This document shows, in pieces, positions 8,504 to 16,251 of a stretch of DNA of 64,000 nucleotides. The position numbers were made by a program, and so were the translations under genes. The stretch is from Bythopirellula sp. Lineage in GTDB: Bacteria > Planctomycetota > Planctomycetia > Pirellulales > Lacipirellulaceae. The stretch lies in the NCBI GenBank assembly GCA_028285205.1, contig JANQQA010000047.1, forward strand, positions 1-64,000. Direction: 5' to 3'. How positions within the stretch are numbered: the first letter of the stretch is position 1; each line of letters opens with the position of its first letter. Below the pieces are notes generated by a model. The model made no database searches, was not told the DNA's origin, and worked only from the letters and a program-made list of their open reading frames with translations.

Positions 8504-9703
8504 CTACAAGCTCTCCGTCGCCGGTGCTACGCGCTCGACCCGGCCTGGCTCAAAGCCCATAACACGTACTACTTGCTCCAAGGCCAACAACAGAGCTTCG
8601 ATATCTTTGGGAAATAGCCGACCGATGTTACCGATGCGGAAGCAGGTGGCCCCCGTAACTTTTCCTGGGTAGATCACCATACCGAGATCCGAGAGTCGGT
8701 TGTAGAAGGTATCGAAGTCGAATTTTGGGTCGGAGGGACAGTAGAAGGTAGTAATGATGTGGCTCATACGTTCCCGAGGCAGGAACGGCACAAAACCCAG
8801 TCGAGCCATACCTTCAAGCAAAGCTTCGTGGTTACCTTGGTAGCGCAGTTGTCGAGCGGCGACCCCGCCTTCAGCAAAGAACTCTCGCAAAGCCTGACGA
8901 AAGCCAAGGAGAATCTGATTGGGTGGAGTAAATCTAAACTTCCCCCCTGTTTGAAAGCCCACCCATTGGTCGTAGAGGTCCATGCAATGGCTACGCGCCC
9001 AGCCACCGACGCCGGCTTCTTCGAGAAGCGCTCTTCGAGCTAGGACGAAACCGAATCCAGGGACGCCTTCGATGCACTTGTTTGCGCTAGAGATCAACAC
9101 ATCCGCACCGATCGCTTCAAGATCAATGGGATAAGCACCGAAGCTACTCATCGCATCCACCATGTATCGACGGCCCGCCTTCCGCACGGCTCTCCCAACC
9201 ACGTCAATATCGTTGATGAGTCCGGTCGTTGTTTCACAGTGGATGACACCCACAGTATGAATAGACGCGTCAGATTCAAGGACCTCCAATACTCTGCCCG
9301 CCTTGGCTTGCTCATCCTCTGCGAAGCGAATTGGCACGACGTCAATCCCGGCCATCTGGGCAATCTTTACCATCCGCTCTCCGTAGGCGCCGTTCGATAC
9401 GACAGCGAACCGGCCCGAACGAGGCGATAGCGATACGACCGCTGACTCGACACTGAAGCTACCACTGCCCTGCATCAAGACGCACTCCCAACCTGCTTCC
9501 ACGCTGGTGTCTGCTATCTCAAGTAGGCTTGAGCGAATCTCTCTAACTAGTAATCGCAGTGGGGCGTCCCATGCCCCAATGTCGTGAACCATTGCCTGCT
9601 TTACCGATAACGAAGTCGTTAACGGCCCGGGCGTGAACAGTCGAGGATCGAAGGCGGCGGGAAAGTCATCGCCATGAGACTGGTCATTTTCTAAATCCGG
9701 CAT
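8504..9703 (-). CDS. phnW: 2-aminoethylphosphonate-pyruvate transaminase
   Basis: This class V PLP aminotransferase has 399 residues. The N-terminal TPGPLTTS and the cofactor-site motif SSANKCIEGVPGFGFV (Schiff-base Lys209) match PhnW and separate it from general serine/alanine-glyoxylate transaminases. MVDAMSSFGAYPID supplies the PLP-ring Asp183. PhnW converts 2-aminoethylphosphonate and pyruvate to phosphonoacetaldehyde and alanine in the cytoplasm. The next upstream gene encodes a phosphonoacetaldehyde-hydrolase-like protein, which supports the assignment. An N-terminal extension of about 15 polar residues precedes the conserved core. The spacing to the PhnX-like gene is 111 bases, so co-transcription is likely but not proven. 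Confidence 0.88.
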   Translation of the reverse strand: MPDLENDQSHGDDFPAAFDPRLFTPGPLTTSLSVKQAMVHDIGAWDAPLRLLVREIRSSLLEIADTSVEAGWECVLMQGSGSFSVESAVVSLSPRSGRFAVVSNGAYGERMVKIAQMAGIDVVPIRFAEDEQAKAGRVLEVLESDASIHTVGVIHCETTTGLINDIDVVGRAVRKAGRRYMVDAMSSFGAYPIDLEAIGADVLISSANKCIEGVPGFGFVLARRALLEEAGVGGWARSHCMDLYDQWVGFQTGGKFRFTPPNQILLGFRQALREFFAEGGVAARQLRYQGNHEALLEGMARLGFVPFLPRERMSHIITTFYCPSDPKFDFDTFYNRLSDLGMVIYPGKVTGATCFRIGNIGRLFPKDIEALLLALEQVVRVMGFEPGRVERVAPATESL

Positions 9704-9814
9704 GTTGCACTCAATTCAGGCCTTTGAAGTTGGAAGCTGGCATGTAAGCGATCTTGCTACATCAATTAGGAACGATTATGGGTGCTTCCCACGTAGGAAT
9801 ACTTGTGATTGTTG

Positions 9815-10513
9815 TCAGTTTGTCGCAACACGATCTCTGAGCTCGTGAATGCATTTGTGCACTCCCCACAGATCGTCTACCACCTTTGTCGGATTCGCCG
9901 CTTCGAGTTGTTCGGCTGTTTGCGAACCAGTGGTAATCCCAATGGTAATTCCGCAATGAGCATTCTTGCCCTCCAGGATATCGATCTGCGAGTCCCCAAC
10001 TTTGGCGACTACAGCAGGAGATTCTACTCCCGTGATTGCCATTGCCTTCAGAATCATGTCTGGATTGGGGCGGCCGTTCTCAACGTCGGAAGCAGTCACT
10101 AACGCGTCGATATCCGTTCCGACCTGCCAGCCGATCTTTGCTACCAAGCTTTCTGCAGTCGTCCTGTCATATCCGGTGTTTAACACAACATAGACACCTT
10201 CCTGGTGCAGCCGATCGAACACTTCGGTAGCCCCGGATTGCTCGACGACATCCAACTCCGCATAGGCCTGTGCCAATCGCGGCTTGAATTGGTCGAAGAT
10301 TGCCGAAACTTCTTCATCGGGATGGTTCTGTCCATCTAATGCAAGTACATCTTGAATAGCTTGCTTCTTCTCTTTCCCAGCACCGAATTCTAAGACCTGG
10401 CTGAGGGAGAAGTTGTATCCAGCATGGTTAATGACATCGCGCACCGTCTTGTAGACAACGTTGTCCTCATCCACCGTAGTGCCTGCCATATCAAACACAA
10501 CAAGTTTAGTCAT
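9815..10513 (-). CDS. Phosphonatase-like HAD hydrolase (PhnX-like)
   Basis: This HAD-superfamily hydrolase has 232 residues. The nucleophile motif DMAGTTVD (Asp8) has Ala10 where ordinary HAD phosphatases have the second Asp, a hallmark of phosphonoacetaldehyde hydrolases. Arg148 in GRPNPDMIL replaces the usual conserved Lys, another trait of the phosphonatase group, and GDSQIDI supplies Asp174. Cap-domain lysines at 47, 49 and 50 (GAGKEKK) are where a Schiff-base Lys could sit, but alignment is needed. It belongs to the PhnX-like subgroup rather than to classical PhnX, so cleavage of phosphonoacetaldehyde to acetaldehyde and phosphate is likely but not certain. PhnW next door would make its substrate. 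Confidence 0.82.
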   Translation of the reverse strand: MTKLVVFDMAGTTVDEDNVVYKTVRDVINHAGYNFSLSQVLEFGAGKEKKQAIQDVLALDGQNHPDEEVSAIFDQFKPRLAQAYAELDVVEQSGATEVFDRLHQEGVYVVLNTGYDRTTAESLVAKIGWQVGTDIDALVTASDVENGRPNPDMILKAMAITGVESPAVVAKVGDSQIDILEGKNAHCGITIGITTGSQTAEQLEAANPTKVVDDLWGVHKCIHELRDRVATN

Positions 10514-10734
10514 CGATTTTCTAACTCCATGTCTTTGCCGACTACCGAGAATTGTCTCTTGTAGTCGTCGAGTCGGGATTTAGGCAGGAAAACACCATCA
10601 CTCGTCATCTGCGTCGAGGCCCCTACTTTTCCGGCCACCAGACCCACAGCACTGCAGACGTGTTTTGCCGAGATGCGTCGACCCTTAACAGTCCGCGGAA
10701 ATGCGATCCAATTACACCTTACTGCTTATCTCTT

Positions 10735-11994
10735 CTATGCAATTACACCCACACTTGCTGCGGGACCTTCGAACTGACAAGTACGCGAATCGGTACTTAA
10801 CAAGTGAAATAGTGCGTCGGCAGTAGCCAATCTTGGATTATTCGACAGCCTAACAAGATTCACATTCTCAACAATTTCCCGAAGCTCTTCCGCACTTGTG
10901 ATTCCAACTTGCCGCAATGAATTCGGACAGCCGATCTCAGTAATCATGGCCTCGATCTTCCCGCACGCCTCAGATACACTCTCAACATCGAGCAGTCGCA
11001 AAAGCAAATCTATTCTTTTTAAAACCTCGCGCGGGCCTCGCGGGTCCGCGCAATCTTTCGCCACAACTTTCGAATTATAGGCAAGCATTGGACTTAGTGT
11101 CAGTGCAACAGCAACTCCATGCGGAACATTGTGTCGTGATGTTATTACGTAGGACAAGGCGTGCGCTGCAGTTGTCCTACTGATGTTGATTGCCTTCCCA
11201 GATAAATGAGCGGCTCTTGCCATCGCCATTCTTGCCTTGGAAGCACTGCCCGCTGAGTCGCGGGTAGCGTTTGCCAGGTTTTCAAGCGAAAGCGTAATGG
11301 CCTCGCTGGCATAAGCGATTGATTCCTGGTTGGCACCAACTGCCCAAATCGACTCCACAGCCTGGCAAAACGCATCGAGGCCAGTCGCCGCCGTGATCTT
11401 GGGAGGCAGACTGTGTGTCAGCAGCGGATCAACGATTGCGTATTCCGGTAACAGCGAAGAATCATCGATGGAATACTTCTCTTGATCAACGCAAACTACT
11501 GCGAACTGCGTTGCCTCACTCCCAGTGCCGGACGTGGTTGGAACGGCAACTAGAGGCGGTCTCACCTGCGTAATTTGGGCACTGCCTGTTGCGATCGAGC
11601 GGGCCGAATCACCTGTACAGCCGACAGCTCTGATCAACTTACCCATATCGATCGCGGTACCCCCACCAACAGTAAGGATGATGTCGGGATTTAGATCCTT
11701 ATAGAGGGAGACTCCCTTCTCGACATCGTGCAGCTTAGGATTCTCTTCAAAGTTCGAGAATCGCGTTACCGATCGCCCCACCAAGCTCGGCTCAATAAAC
11801 TTGTCAGCTCCCGAGGATGTGTAGGCATTTCCGTCAACAACAAGGAAAAACCGGTGTGCACCAGATCGCCGTAAGATGTCATCAACTTCACTGATAGCCT
11901 CTTCGCGTAGGCGAACGATCTGAGAGCTACTATTGATTCGTTGCATGTGCGTATTCTTCGGCATTCTGAAAGAAGGCGATTGCCGCAGCCTCAT
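10735..11994 (-). CDS. Iron-type (group III) alcohol dehydrogenase, probable phosphonoacetaldehyde reductase/hydroxyethylphosphonate dehydrogenase
   Basis: This iron-containing alcohol dehydrogenase has 419 residues. The cofactor motif GGGTAIDMGK starts at 110 and VPTTSGTGSEAT lies at 151-162. The metal ligands can be traced as Asp207 (GLDAFCQ), Gln211, His278 (AAHAL) and His292 (VPHG). The second ligand, usually His, is Gln here. As I recall, dehydrogenases that interconvert phosphonoacetaldehyde and 2-hydroxyethylphosphonate carry the same change. The gene sits directly upstream of the PhnX-like and phnW genes. The enzyme could oxidise hydroxyethylphosphonate into the pathway or reduce surplus phosphonoacetaldehyde; the sequence does not show which. 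ATG codons at 11964 and 11946 are alternative starts. Confidence 0.85.
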   Translation of the reverse strand: MRLRQSPSFRMPKNTHMQRINSSSQIVRLREEAISEVDDILRRSGAHRFFLVVDGNAYTSSGADKFIEPSLVGRSVTRFSNFEENPKLHDVEKGVSLYKDLNPDIILTVGGGTAIDMGKLIRAVGCTGDSARSIATGSAQITQVRPPLVAVPTTSGTGSEATQFAVVCVDQEKYSIDDSSLLPEYAIVDPLLTHSLPPKITAATGLDAFCQAVESIWAVGANQESIAYASEAITLSLENLANATRDSAGSASKARMAMARAAHLSGKAINISRTTAAHALSYVITSRHNVPHGVAVALTLSPMLAYNSKVVAKDCADPRGPREVLKRIDLLLRLLDVESVSEACGKIEAMITEIGCPNSLRQVGITSAEELREIVENVNLVRLSNNPRLATADALFHLLSTDSRTCQFEGPAASVGVIA

Positions 11995-12004
11995 GAAGTG
12001 ACAA

Positions 12005-13309
12005 CTACTGGCTGCACAATTGTTTCATATCAAGTTTGATATCCCACATCTTACGACCATTCATCTGCATCCACTCCGCATGGAGCGTTGCTGGTGTCTG
12101 TGTCGAGTCTGCTTCAAGACGCAACCAGACATGAGGAATTGCAGCACCTTTGACTAAATCTGGGTGATCTACATTGAGTTCAGGAATTGTACTATCGTGA
12201 ATCGGTGAAACGATGAATTGATAAAGAGGGTATCCAACCTGCAGCTCAGTCTTGTATTTCAACAATCGGGAGCAATGAATATCACCACCAATCAGAACAA
12301 CGCCGTGGATCTGATGTTCACCGATATAGTTGAATAGCGCAGTGCGTTCATGGGTATAGGTTCCCCAATCGTCGGATTCGGAGTTCTCCTTATCGTCCCA
12401 GATCATCCCACAGGTAACCAGCTTGAACTTCGCAGTCGATTCCTGCAGCGATCGAATCAGCCAATTCCACTGCCTGCTGCCAAGAAGCGTTTTATTTGCG
12501 GAATCGACGGGTGAAGCATCCGTTCGCGCGAACCATCTCGTATCGAGCAGGAAGACTTCTACAGGTCCGTAGCGAAATTTGGAATAGATTCCTTGGTTGT
12601 ACTCACCATAGGAATCTAGTGCACGGTATTCAACAAAAGCCCTTCGTGTATTCTCTTTGCCTGGAAGCTTGCCATCAGAATCATTCGCTCCAAAATCGTG
12701 ATCATCCCAAGTGGCCCACATCGGAGTATGCCTAATTACCCTAGCCAGCTGCGGAACAGCAAGGAACTCTCGGTGCCGACTGCGTGCAACGGCCAGCTTA
12801 GTGGAATCGATGTACGGTGTGTCACCGAGTAAGACAAGACCCTGAGCGCCGTGATCCGTCATTTGAGTCCAGAGATCAAGTGGCTTGCTGTGAGCGCACG
12901 ATCCGAAAGCCAAGCAAATACGGGATGTTTCCTTTGGGTCAGGTGCCGTGTCAAAAAAGCAATCACTGCCCGCTACGAGAGTCTTTGTTTCCGAGTGAAT
13001 ACTGTAGCGGTAGCGTGATGAACCGCTAAGCTCTTTCAAATCCCAAACTATGCATCGATCTTTCTCTTCCGTCGCCGCGGCAAGTACGGTGATTTCGTGT
13101 GGGGCCTTTCCCTTTCTCTCCGCGATTGCGCGCAGCTCGTATTGCCCCTCAGTAGCGGGACGGTACCAAATCTTTGCAGACGTCGAGGAGACATGCCCCA
13201 CCATGGGACCGATGGGGTGTTCCGTGGAGCCGAAACCTTGCTCGATTACCACACTAAGGAAGGCGAAGCCACTCAATAAGAAAAAAGACCGCCTACAAAT
13301 CAAGATCAC
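12005..13309 (-). CDS. PhoD-like alkaline phosphatase (exported metallophosphoesterase)
   Basis: The product has 434 residues and a GTG start. An N-terminal signal-like segment (MILICRRSFFLLSGFAFLSV) is followed by a PhoD N-terminal beta domain (GHVSSTSAKIWYRP). The metallophosphoesterase domain then shows FGSCA, VLLGDTPYID, WATWDDHDFGANDSDG and LLDTRWF, with GGDIHCSR near the C-terminus. PhoD enzymes release phosphate from phosphodiesters and monoesters outside the cytoplasm. Only 10 bases separate it from the downstream dehydrogenase gene, so it heads the presumed phosphonate operon. This makes the whole unit look like a phosphorus-acquisition cluster, possibly handling phosphonate esters released at the surface. 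Confidence 0.87.
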   Translation of the reverse strand: MILICRRSFFLLSGFAFLSVVIEQGFGSTEHPIGPMVGHVSSTSAKIWYRPATEGQYELRAIAERKGKAPHEITVLAAATEEKDRCIVWDLKELSGSSRYRYSIHSETKTLVAGSDCFFDTAPDPKETSRICLAFGSCAHSKPLDLWTQMTDHGAQGLVLLGDTPYIDSTKLAVARSRHREFLAVPQLARVIRHTPMWATWDDHDFGANDSDGKLPGKENTRRAFVEYRALDSYGEYNQGIYSKFRYGPVEVFLLDTRWFARTDASPVDSANKTLLGSRQWNWLIRSLQESTAKFKLVTCGMIWDDKENSESDDWGTYTHERTALFNYIGEHQIHGVVLIGGDIHCSRLLKYKTELQVGYPLYQFIVSPIHDSTIPELNVDHPDLVKGAAIPHVWLRLEADSTQTPATLHAEWMQMNGRKMWDIKLDMKQLCSQ

Positions 13310-13795
13310 ACCCTTTAGGCACTGAACGGAGATTTTGCTCCCGGACTTTTGGGAACTTCGATACCGAACACTCCAAAACTACACTAAATGTGATCTAGAA
13401 TCAACCAGCTTCTCTTTGAGAGACCAAGAGTTTTGACTCTAATCTATCTGTGCGAAGATAAGTCGAACAATGCTCGCAGAAAGTGATGGCACTGCCCGAG
13501 AACAAGACATCTCTGAACCGCCATTGGAACAAATGAGATTTTGAATGACCGCGTAGCAACGACGCTACGGCGAGAGAAAGCTCCATTGAACTTTCGACCA
13601 AAACGAAAACAAAGCACCTCAGCCAACTGCGATTGCGGTTCAACCGGAACTTATTTCAAGTGTTCAGTTCATCCTGACGCGGTGCTCTCGAACCGACGGT
13701 CGCAATGCGAGTCTAGCCAATGCGTATTAGGATAGCGTAAAGAAAGATCTTCGAAGTTGCGTCGCAAGTCCAACACACCATAAGCTTCTGCCGTG
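13310..13795. other. Intergenic region between divergent PhoD-like and XRE-cupin genes
   Basis: About 500 bases separate the minus-strand PhoD-like gene from the plus-strand XRE-cupin regulator. Short open frames are present on both strands, but none has a convincing ribosome binding site or recognisable product. The region must hold the promoter of the phosphonate operon; I could not single out a clear one on the minus strand. Confidence 0.5.
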
Positions 13796-13831
13796 TTTAC
13801 GTAGTATATCGGACAAGATACAATACCGCTC
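13796..13831 (+). promoter_or_regulatory. Candidate promoter giving a leaderless XRE-cupin transcript, with a possible operator
   Basis: TTTACG (13796-13801) and TACAAT (13819-13824) are separated by 17 bases and resemble sigma-70 -35 and -10 boxes. The ATG of the regulator follows only 7 bases after the -10 box, and no Shine-Dalgarno is seen, so the mRNA may be leaderless. TATC (13807-13810) and GATA (13817-13820) form a small inverted repeat overlapping the -10 box, which could be an autoregulatory XRE operator. Confidence 0.4.
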
Positions 13832-14401
13832 ATGAATCTGGTTGAACTTGCTCAGCGGATCCGTTCGTTTCGCATTGACCGCAGGATGACGATCGAGCAG
13901 GTTGCATCGCGGGCTGGTCTGACACGCAGTTGGCTCTCTAAGGTCGAGAATTTTCGCGTGACTCCTTCCTTGCCCGCGCTGGCGAAGATCGCTGAAGCAC
14001 TTGATGTGTCATTCGTAGATCTCGTTTCTGGACTTGACGAGAAGCCTGCCCTCGTCTTGGTGCGAAAAGATGATCGTAAAGTCATTGACCGAGACCGGAG
14101 CAAGGAAAATACGACCATCTATGAATCTCTTGCCCATACACGGGCCAATCGATCAATGGATCCTTTCCTGCTTACCGTTCCACCGGGAGTTGCGAGAAAC
14201 AAGGCATTAACACACGAAGGCGAAGAGTTTCTGATGGTCAACTCAGGCTCTGTCAAGTTCGAATACGGGGAAGATACCTACGTCCTTAAGTCCGGAGACT
14301 GCCTCTATTTTGATGCCTCTACGCCGCATCGGCTCGTAAATCCGTACAAACGGGAGGCTGTCGTATTGTGCGTGTTCTCGGAGACTGCCAACCCGCACTA
14401 G
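13832..14401 (+). CDS. XRE-family regulator with C-terminal cupin domain
   Basis: The product has 189 residues. The N-terminal helix-turn-helix ([20 protein letters not shown] ... [19 protein letters not shown]) is of the Cro/C1 type. The C-terminal half is a cupin barrel ([19 protein letters not shown] ... [20 protein letters not shown]). Such proteins bind DNA and sense a small ligand through the cupin. The gene is divergent from the PhoD/dehydrogenase/PhnX-like/phnW group, the usual position for a dedicated regulator, so I infer that it controls the phosphonate cluster in response to a phosphonate or amino-acid-like ligand. The start at 13832 has no ribosome binding site but a promoter right upstream. 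Confidence 0.87.
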   Translation: MNLVELAQRIRSFRIDRRMTIEQVASRAGLTRSWLSKVENFRVTPSLPALAKIAEALDVSFVDLVSGLDEKPALVLVRKDDRKVIDRDRSKENTTIYESLAHTRANRSMDPFLLTVPPGVARNKALTHEGEEFLMVNSGSVKFEYGEDTYVLKSGDCLYFDASTPHRLVNPYKREAVVLCVFSETANPH

Positions 14402-14814
14402 TCTGTTTGCTGCGATAGCGATTAAGAATCACCTGTCTGATTCGCGTTCATCTGATCTGTTTGCGTGTAGCGAGCAAGCTCTCTGGGATTGTGGATCTAC
14501 ACCCACCCCACTCACTCCCGAGTGAGTGATGCAATTGCTGTGAGAATCCGGTCCACCAAAGTGCGGCAAGGATTATCAAGCAGCTCAGCAGCGTCATCGG
14601 TAGGAACCGCATATCATGATGCCGTGTCGCGCGGATACGGAGCTTGGAAGCGGAACGAAGATCTCTGAAGCGAATGAGTTATCGATAGCCAGTCGATCGG
14701 AGGCCGGTTGCTCTACGGCCAACGGCTCCTGGGACTCGCAATCGCCGCAAGTTCGCCGCAAGCAGCCCGCGCTGGTGTTTACGGTCGTGTTTCACGGGTT
14801 GACCGATTAAGATC
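14402..14814. other. Intergenic, no gene seen
   Basis: About 410 bases lie between the XRE-cupin gene and the convergent DUF1501 gene. A 64-codon plus-strand frame at 14616-14810 has no recognisable motif or ribosome binding site and is not reported as a gene. No clear terminator hairpin with a T-run was found. Confidence 0.5.
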
Positions 14815-16212
14815 TTACGTCAATAGATCGTGAACAACGTGAGCTTCTTCGACACCTGTCAGGCGGAAATCAAGTCCCTTATACTTGTAAGTGAAACGTG
14901 TATGGTCGATGCCCAGCATATGTAGCAAGGTGGCGTGGAAGTCACGCACATGCACAGGATTCTCCGTGGCGTTGTAACCGAACTCATCAGTCCCACCGTA
15001 GGTAGTGCCGGCACGCACACCTCCTCCAGCCATCCACAACGAGAATCCTTTGATGTGATGATCGCGGCCGTCCCCTTGTGCCATCGGGGTCCGTCCAAAC
15101 TCGCCGCCCCACACAATCAGCGTATCTTCGAGCATCCCCCGCTGCTTTAGGTCTCTGACCAAAGCGGCCGTTCCCTGGTCCACAAGGTTCGCCGTCACTT
15201 CGACTCCCCGCTTGATTCCTCCATGGTGATCCCAGCCGCGGTGATACAACTGAATGAAGCGTACGCCCCGTTCCGCTAGTCGGCGAGCGAGAAGGCAATT
15301 ACTGGCGAACGATCCGTCGCCTGGCGTGCAGCCATACATATCCACAATGTGTTTTGGCTCCCCTGACAGATCCGTGAGTTCCGGGATTGAGGCTTGCATA
15401 CGAAACGCCAACTCATAAGCGTTGACTCGAGTCGCGATCTCAGCGTCATTTAGTTGCTGGTTTCGAATGAGATTGATCTCGTTGATCGCAGAGATTACAT
15501 CGCCTTGTATTTCACGGCGGACGCCGGGTGGATTGGATACATAGTGAACTGGATCTCCAGAAGAGTTCATTTGAACGCCTTGGAAACGGCTCGGTAGAAA
15601 GCCAGAGTGCCACTGGCGCGAGCTAATGGGCTGACTCTGTCCGCCACCTTCACTGGTAAGCACAATGAAGCCGGGCAGCTCACGGGTTTCCGCACCAAGC
15701 CCGTATAACACCCATGAACCCATCGACGGCCGGCCACTGATCGCGGTGCCCGTGTTGAAGAAAGTGTGTGCAGGATCATGATTGATCTGCTCGGTGTGCA
15801 TCGAGTTGACCACACACATTTCGTCGGCGATCTCCGCCATGTGCCGAAACACCTTTGTCATCCGCACGCCACTCTGGCCACATTTCACAAACTCGTGTTG
15901 TGGGCCCAGCACCTTCAATGCCTGACCCTGCAGTTGCGCGATGGGCTGTCCCTCAGTCAGTTCGGCGGGCATATTCTCCCCATTCAACTTGGCCAACTCG
16001 GGCTTGTAGTCGAACGTCTCAAGATGACTCGGCCCCCCCGCCATGCAGAGATGGATCACTCGCTTCACGCGAGGACGATGATGGATCGTTGGCTGCATCC
16101 GATCTGACGCGGCTTGCGACAGCCTCGAATTCAGAAGTCCCGTGAGTGCAATCGAACCGATGCCAGTCCTATGTAGGAATGTGCGGCGAGCGATTTGTTG
16201 ATGGTTGTTCAT
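14815..16212 (-). CDS. DUF1501 family Tat-exported protein
   Basis: The product has about 465 residues and begins with a twin-arginine signal (ARRTFLHRTGIGSIALTGLL). It has the DUF1501 landmarks VIHLCMAGGPSHLETFDYKP, MCVVNSMHTEQINHDPAHTF, LAERGVRFIQLYHRGWDHHG and VWGGEFGRTPMAQGDGRDHH, an arrangement related to the alkaline phosphatase/sulfatase fold. The catalytic role is unknown. In planctomycetes DUF1501 genes nearly always follow a DUF1549/DUF1553 cytochrome gene, as here, and the pair is thought to act together at the envelope. ATG at 16212 places the Tat motif at a normal distance; a GTG at 16248 is also possible. Confidence 0.9.
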   Translation of the reverse strand: MNNHQQIARRTFLHRTGIGSIALTGLLNSRLSQAASDRMQPTIHHRPRVKRVIHLCMAGGPSHLETFDYKPELAKLNGENMPAELTEGQPIAQLQGQALKVLGPQHEFVKCGQSGVRMTKVFRHMAEIADEMCVVNSMHTEQINHDPAHTFFNTGTAISGRPSMGSWVLYGLGAETRELPGFIVLTSEGGGQSQPISSRQWHSGFLPSRFQGVQMNSSGDPVHYVSNPPGVRREIQGDVISAINEINLIRNQQLNDAEIATRVNAYELAFRMQASIPELTDLSGEPKHIVDMYGCTPGDGSFASNCLLARRLAERGVRFIQLYHRGWDHHGGIKRGVEVTANLVDQGTAALVRDLKQRGMLEDTLIVWGGEFGRTPMAQGDGRDHHIKGFSLWMAGGGVRAGTTYGGTDEFGYNATENPVHVRDFHATLLHMLGIDHTRFTYKYKGLDFRLTGVEEAHVVHDLLT

Positions 16213-16251
16213 GACTGCCAGATCTAGTGTTTGAGCCTTATTTGCCACCCT

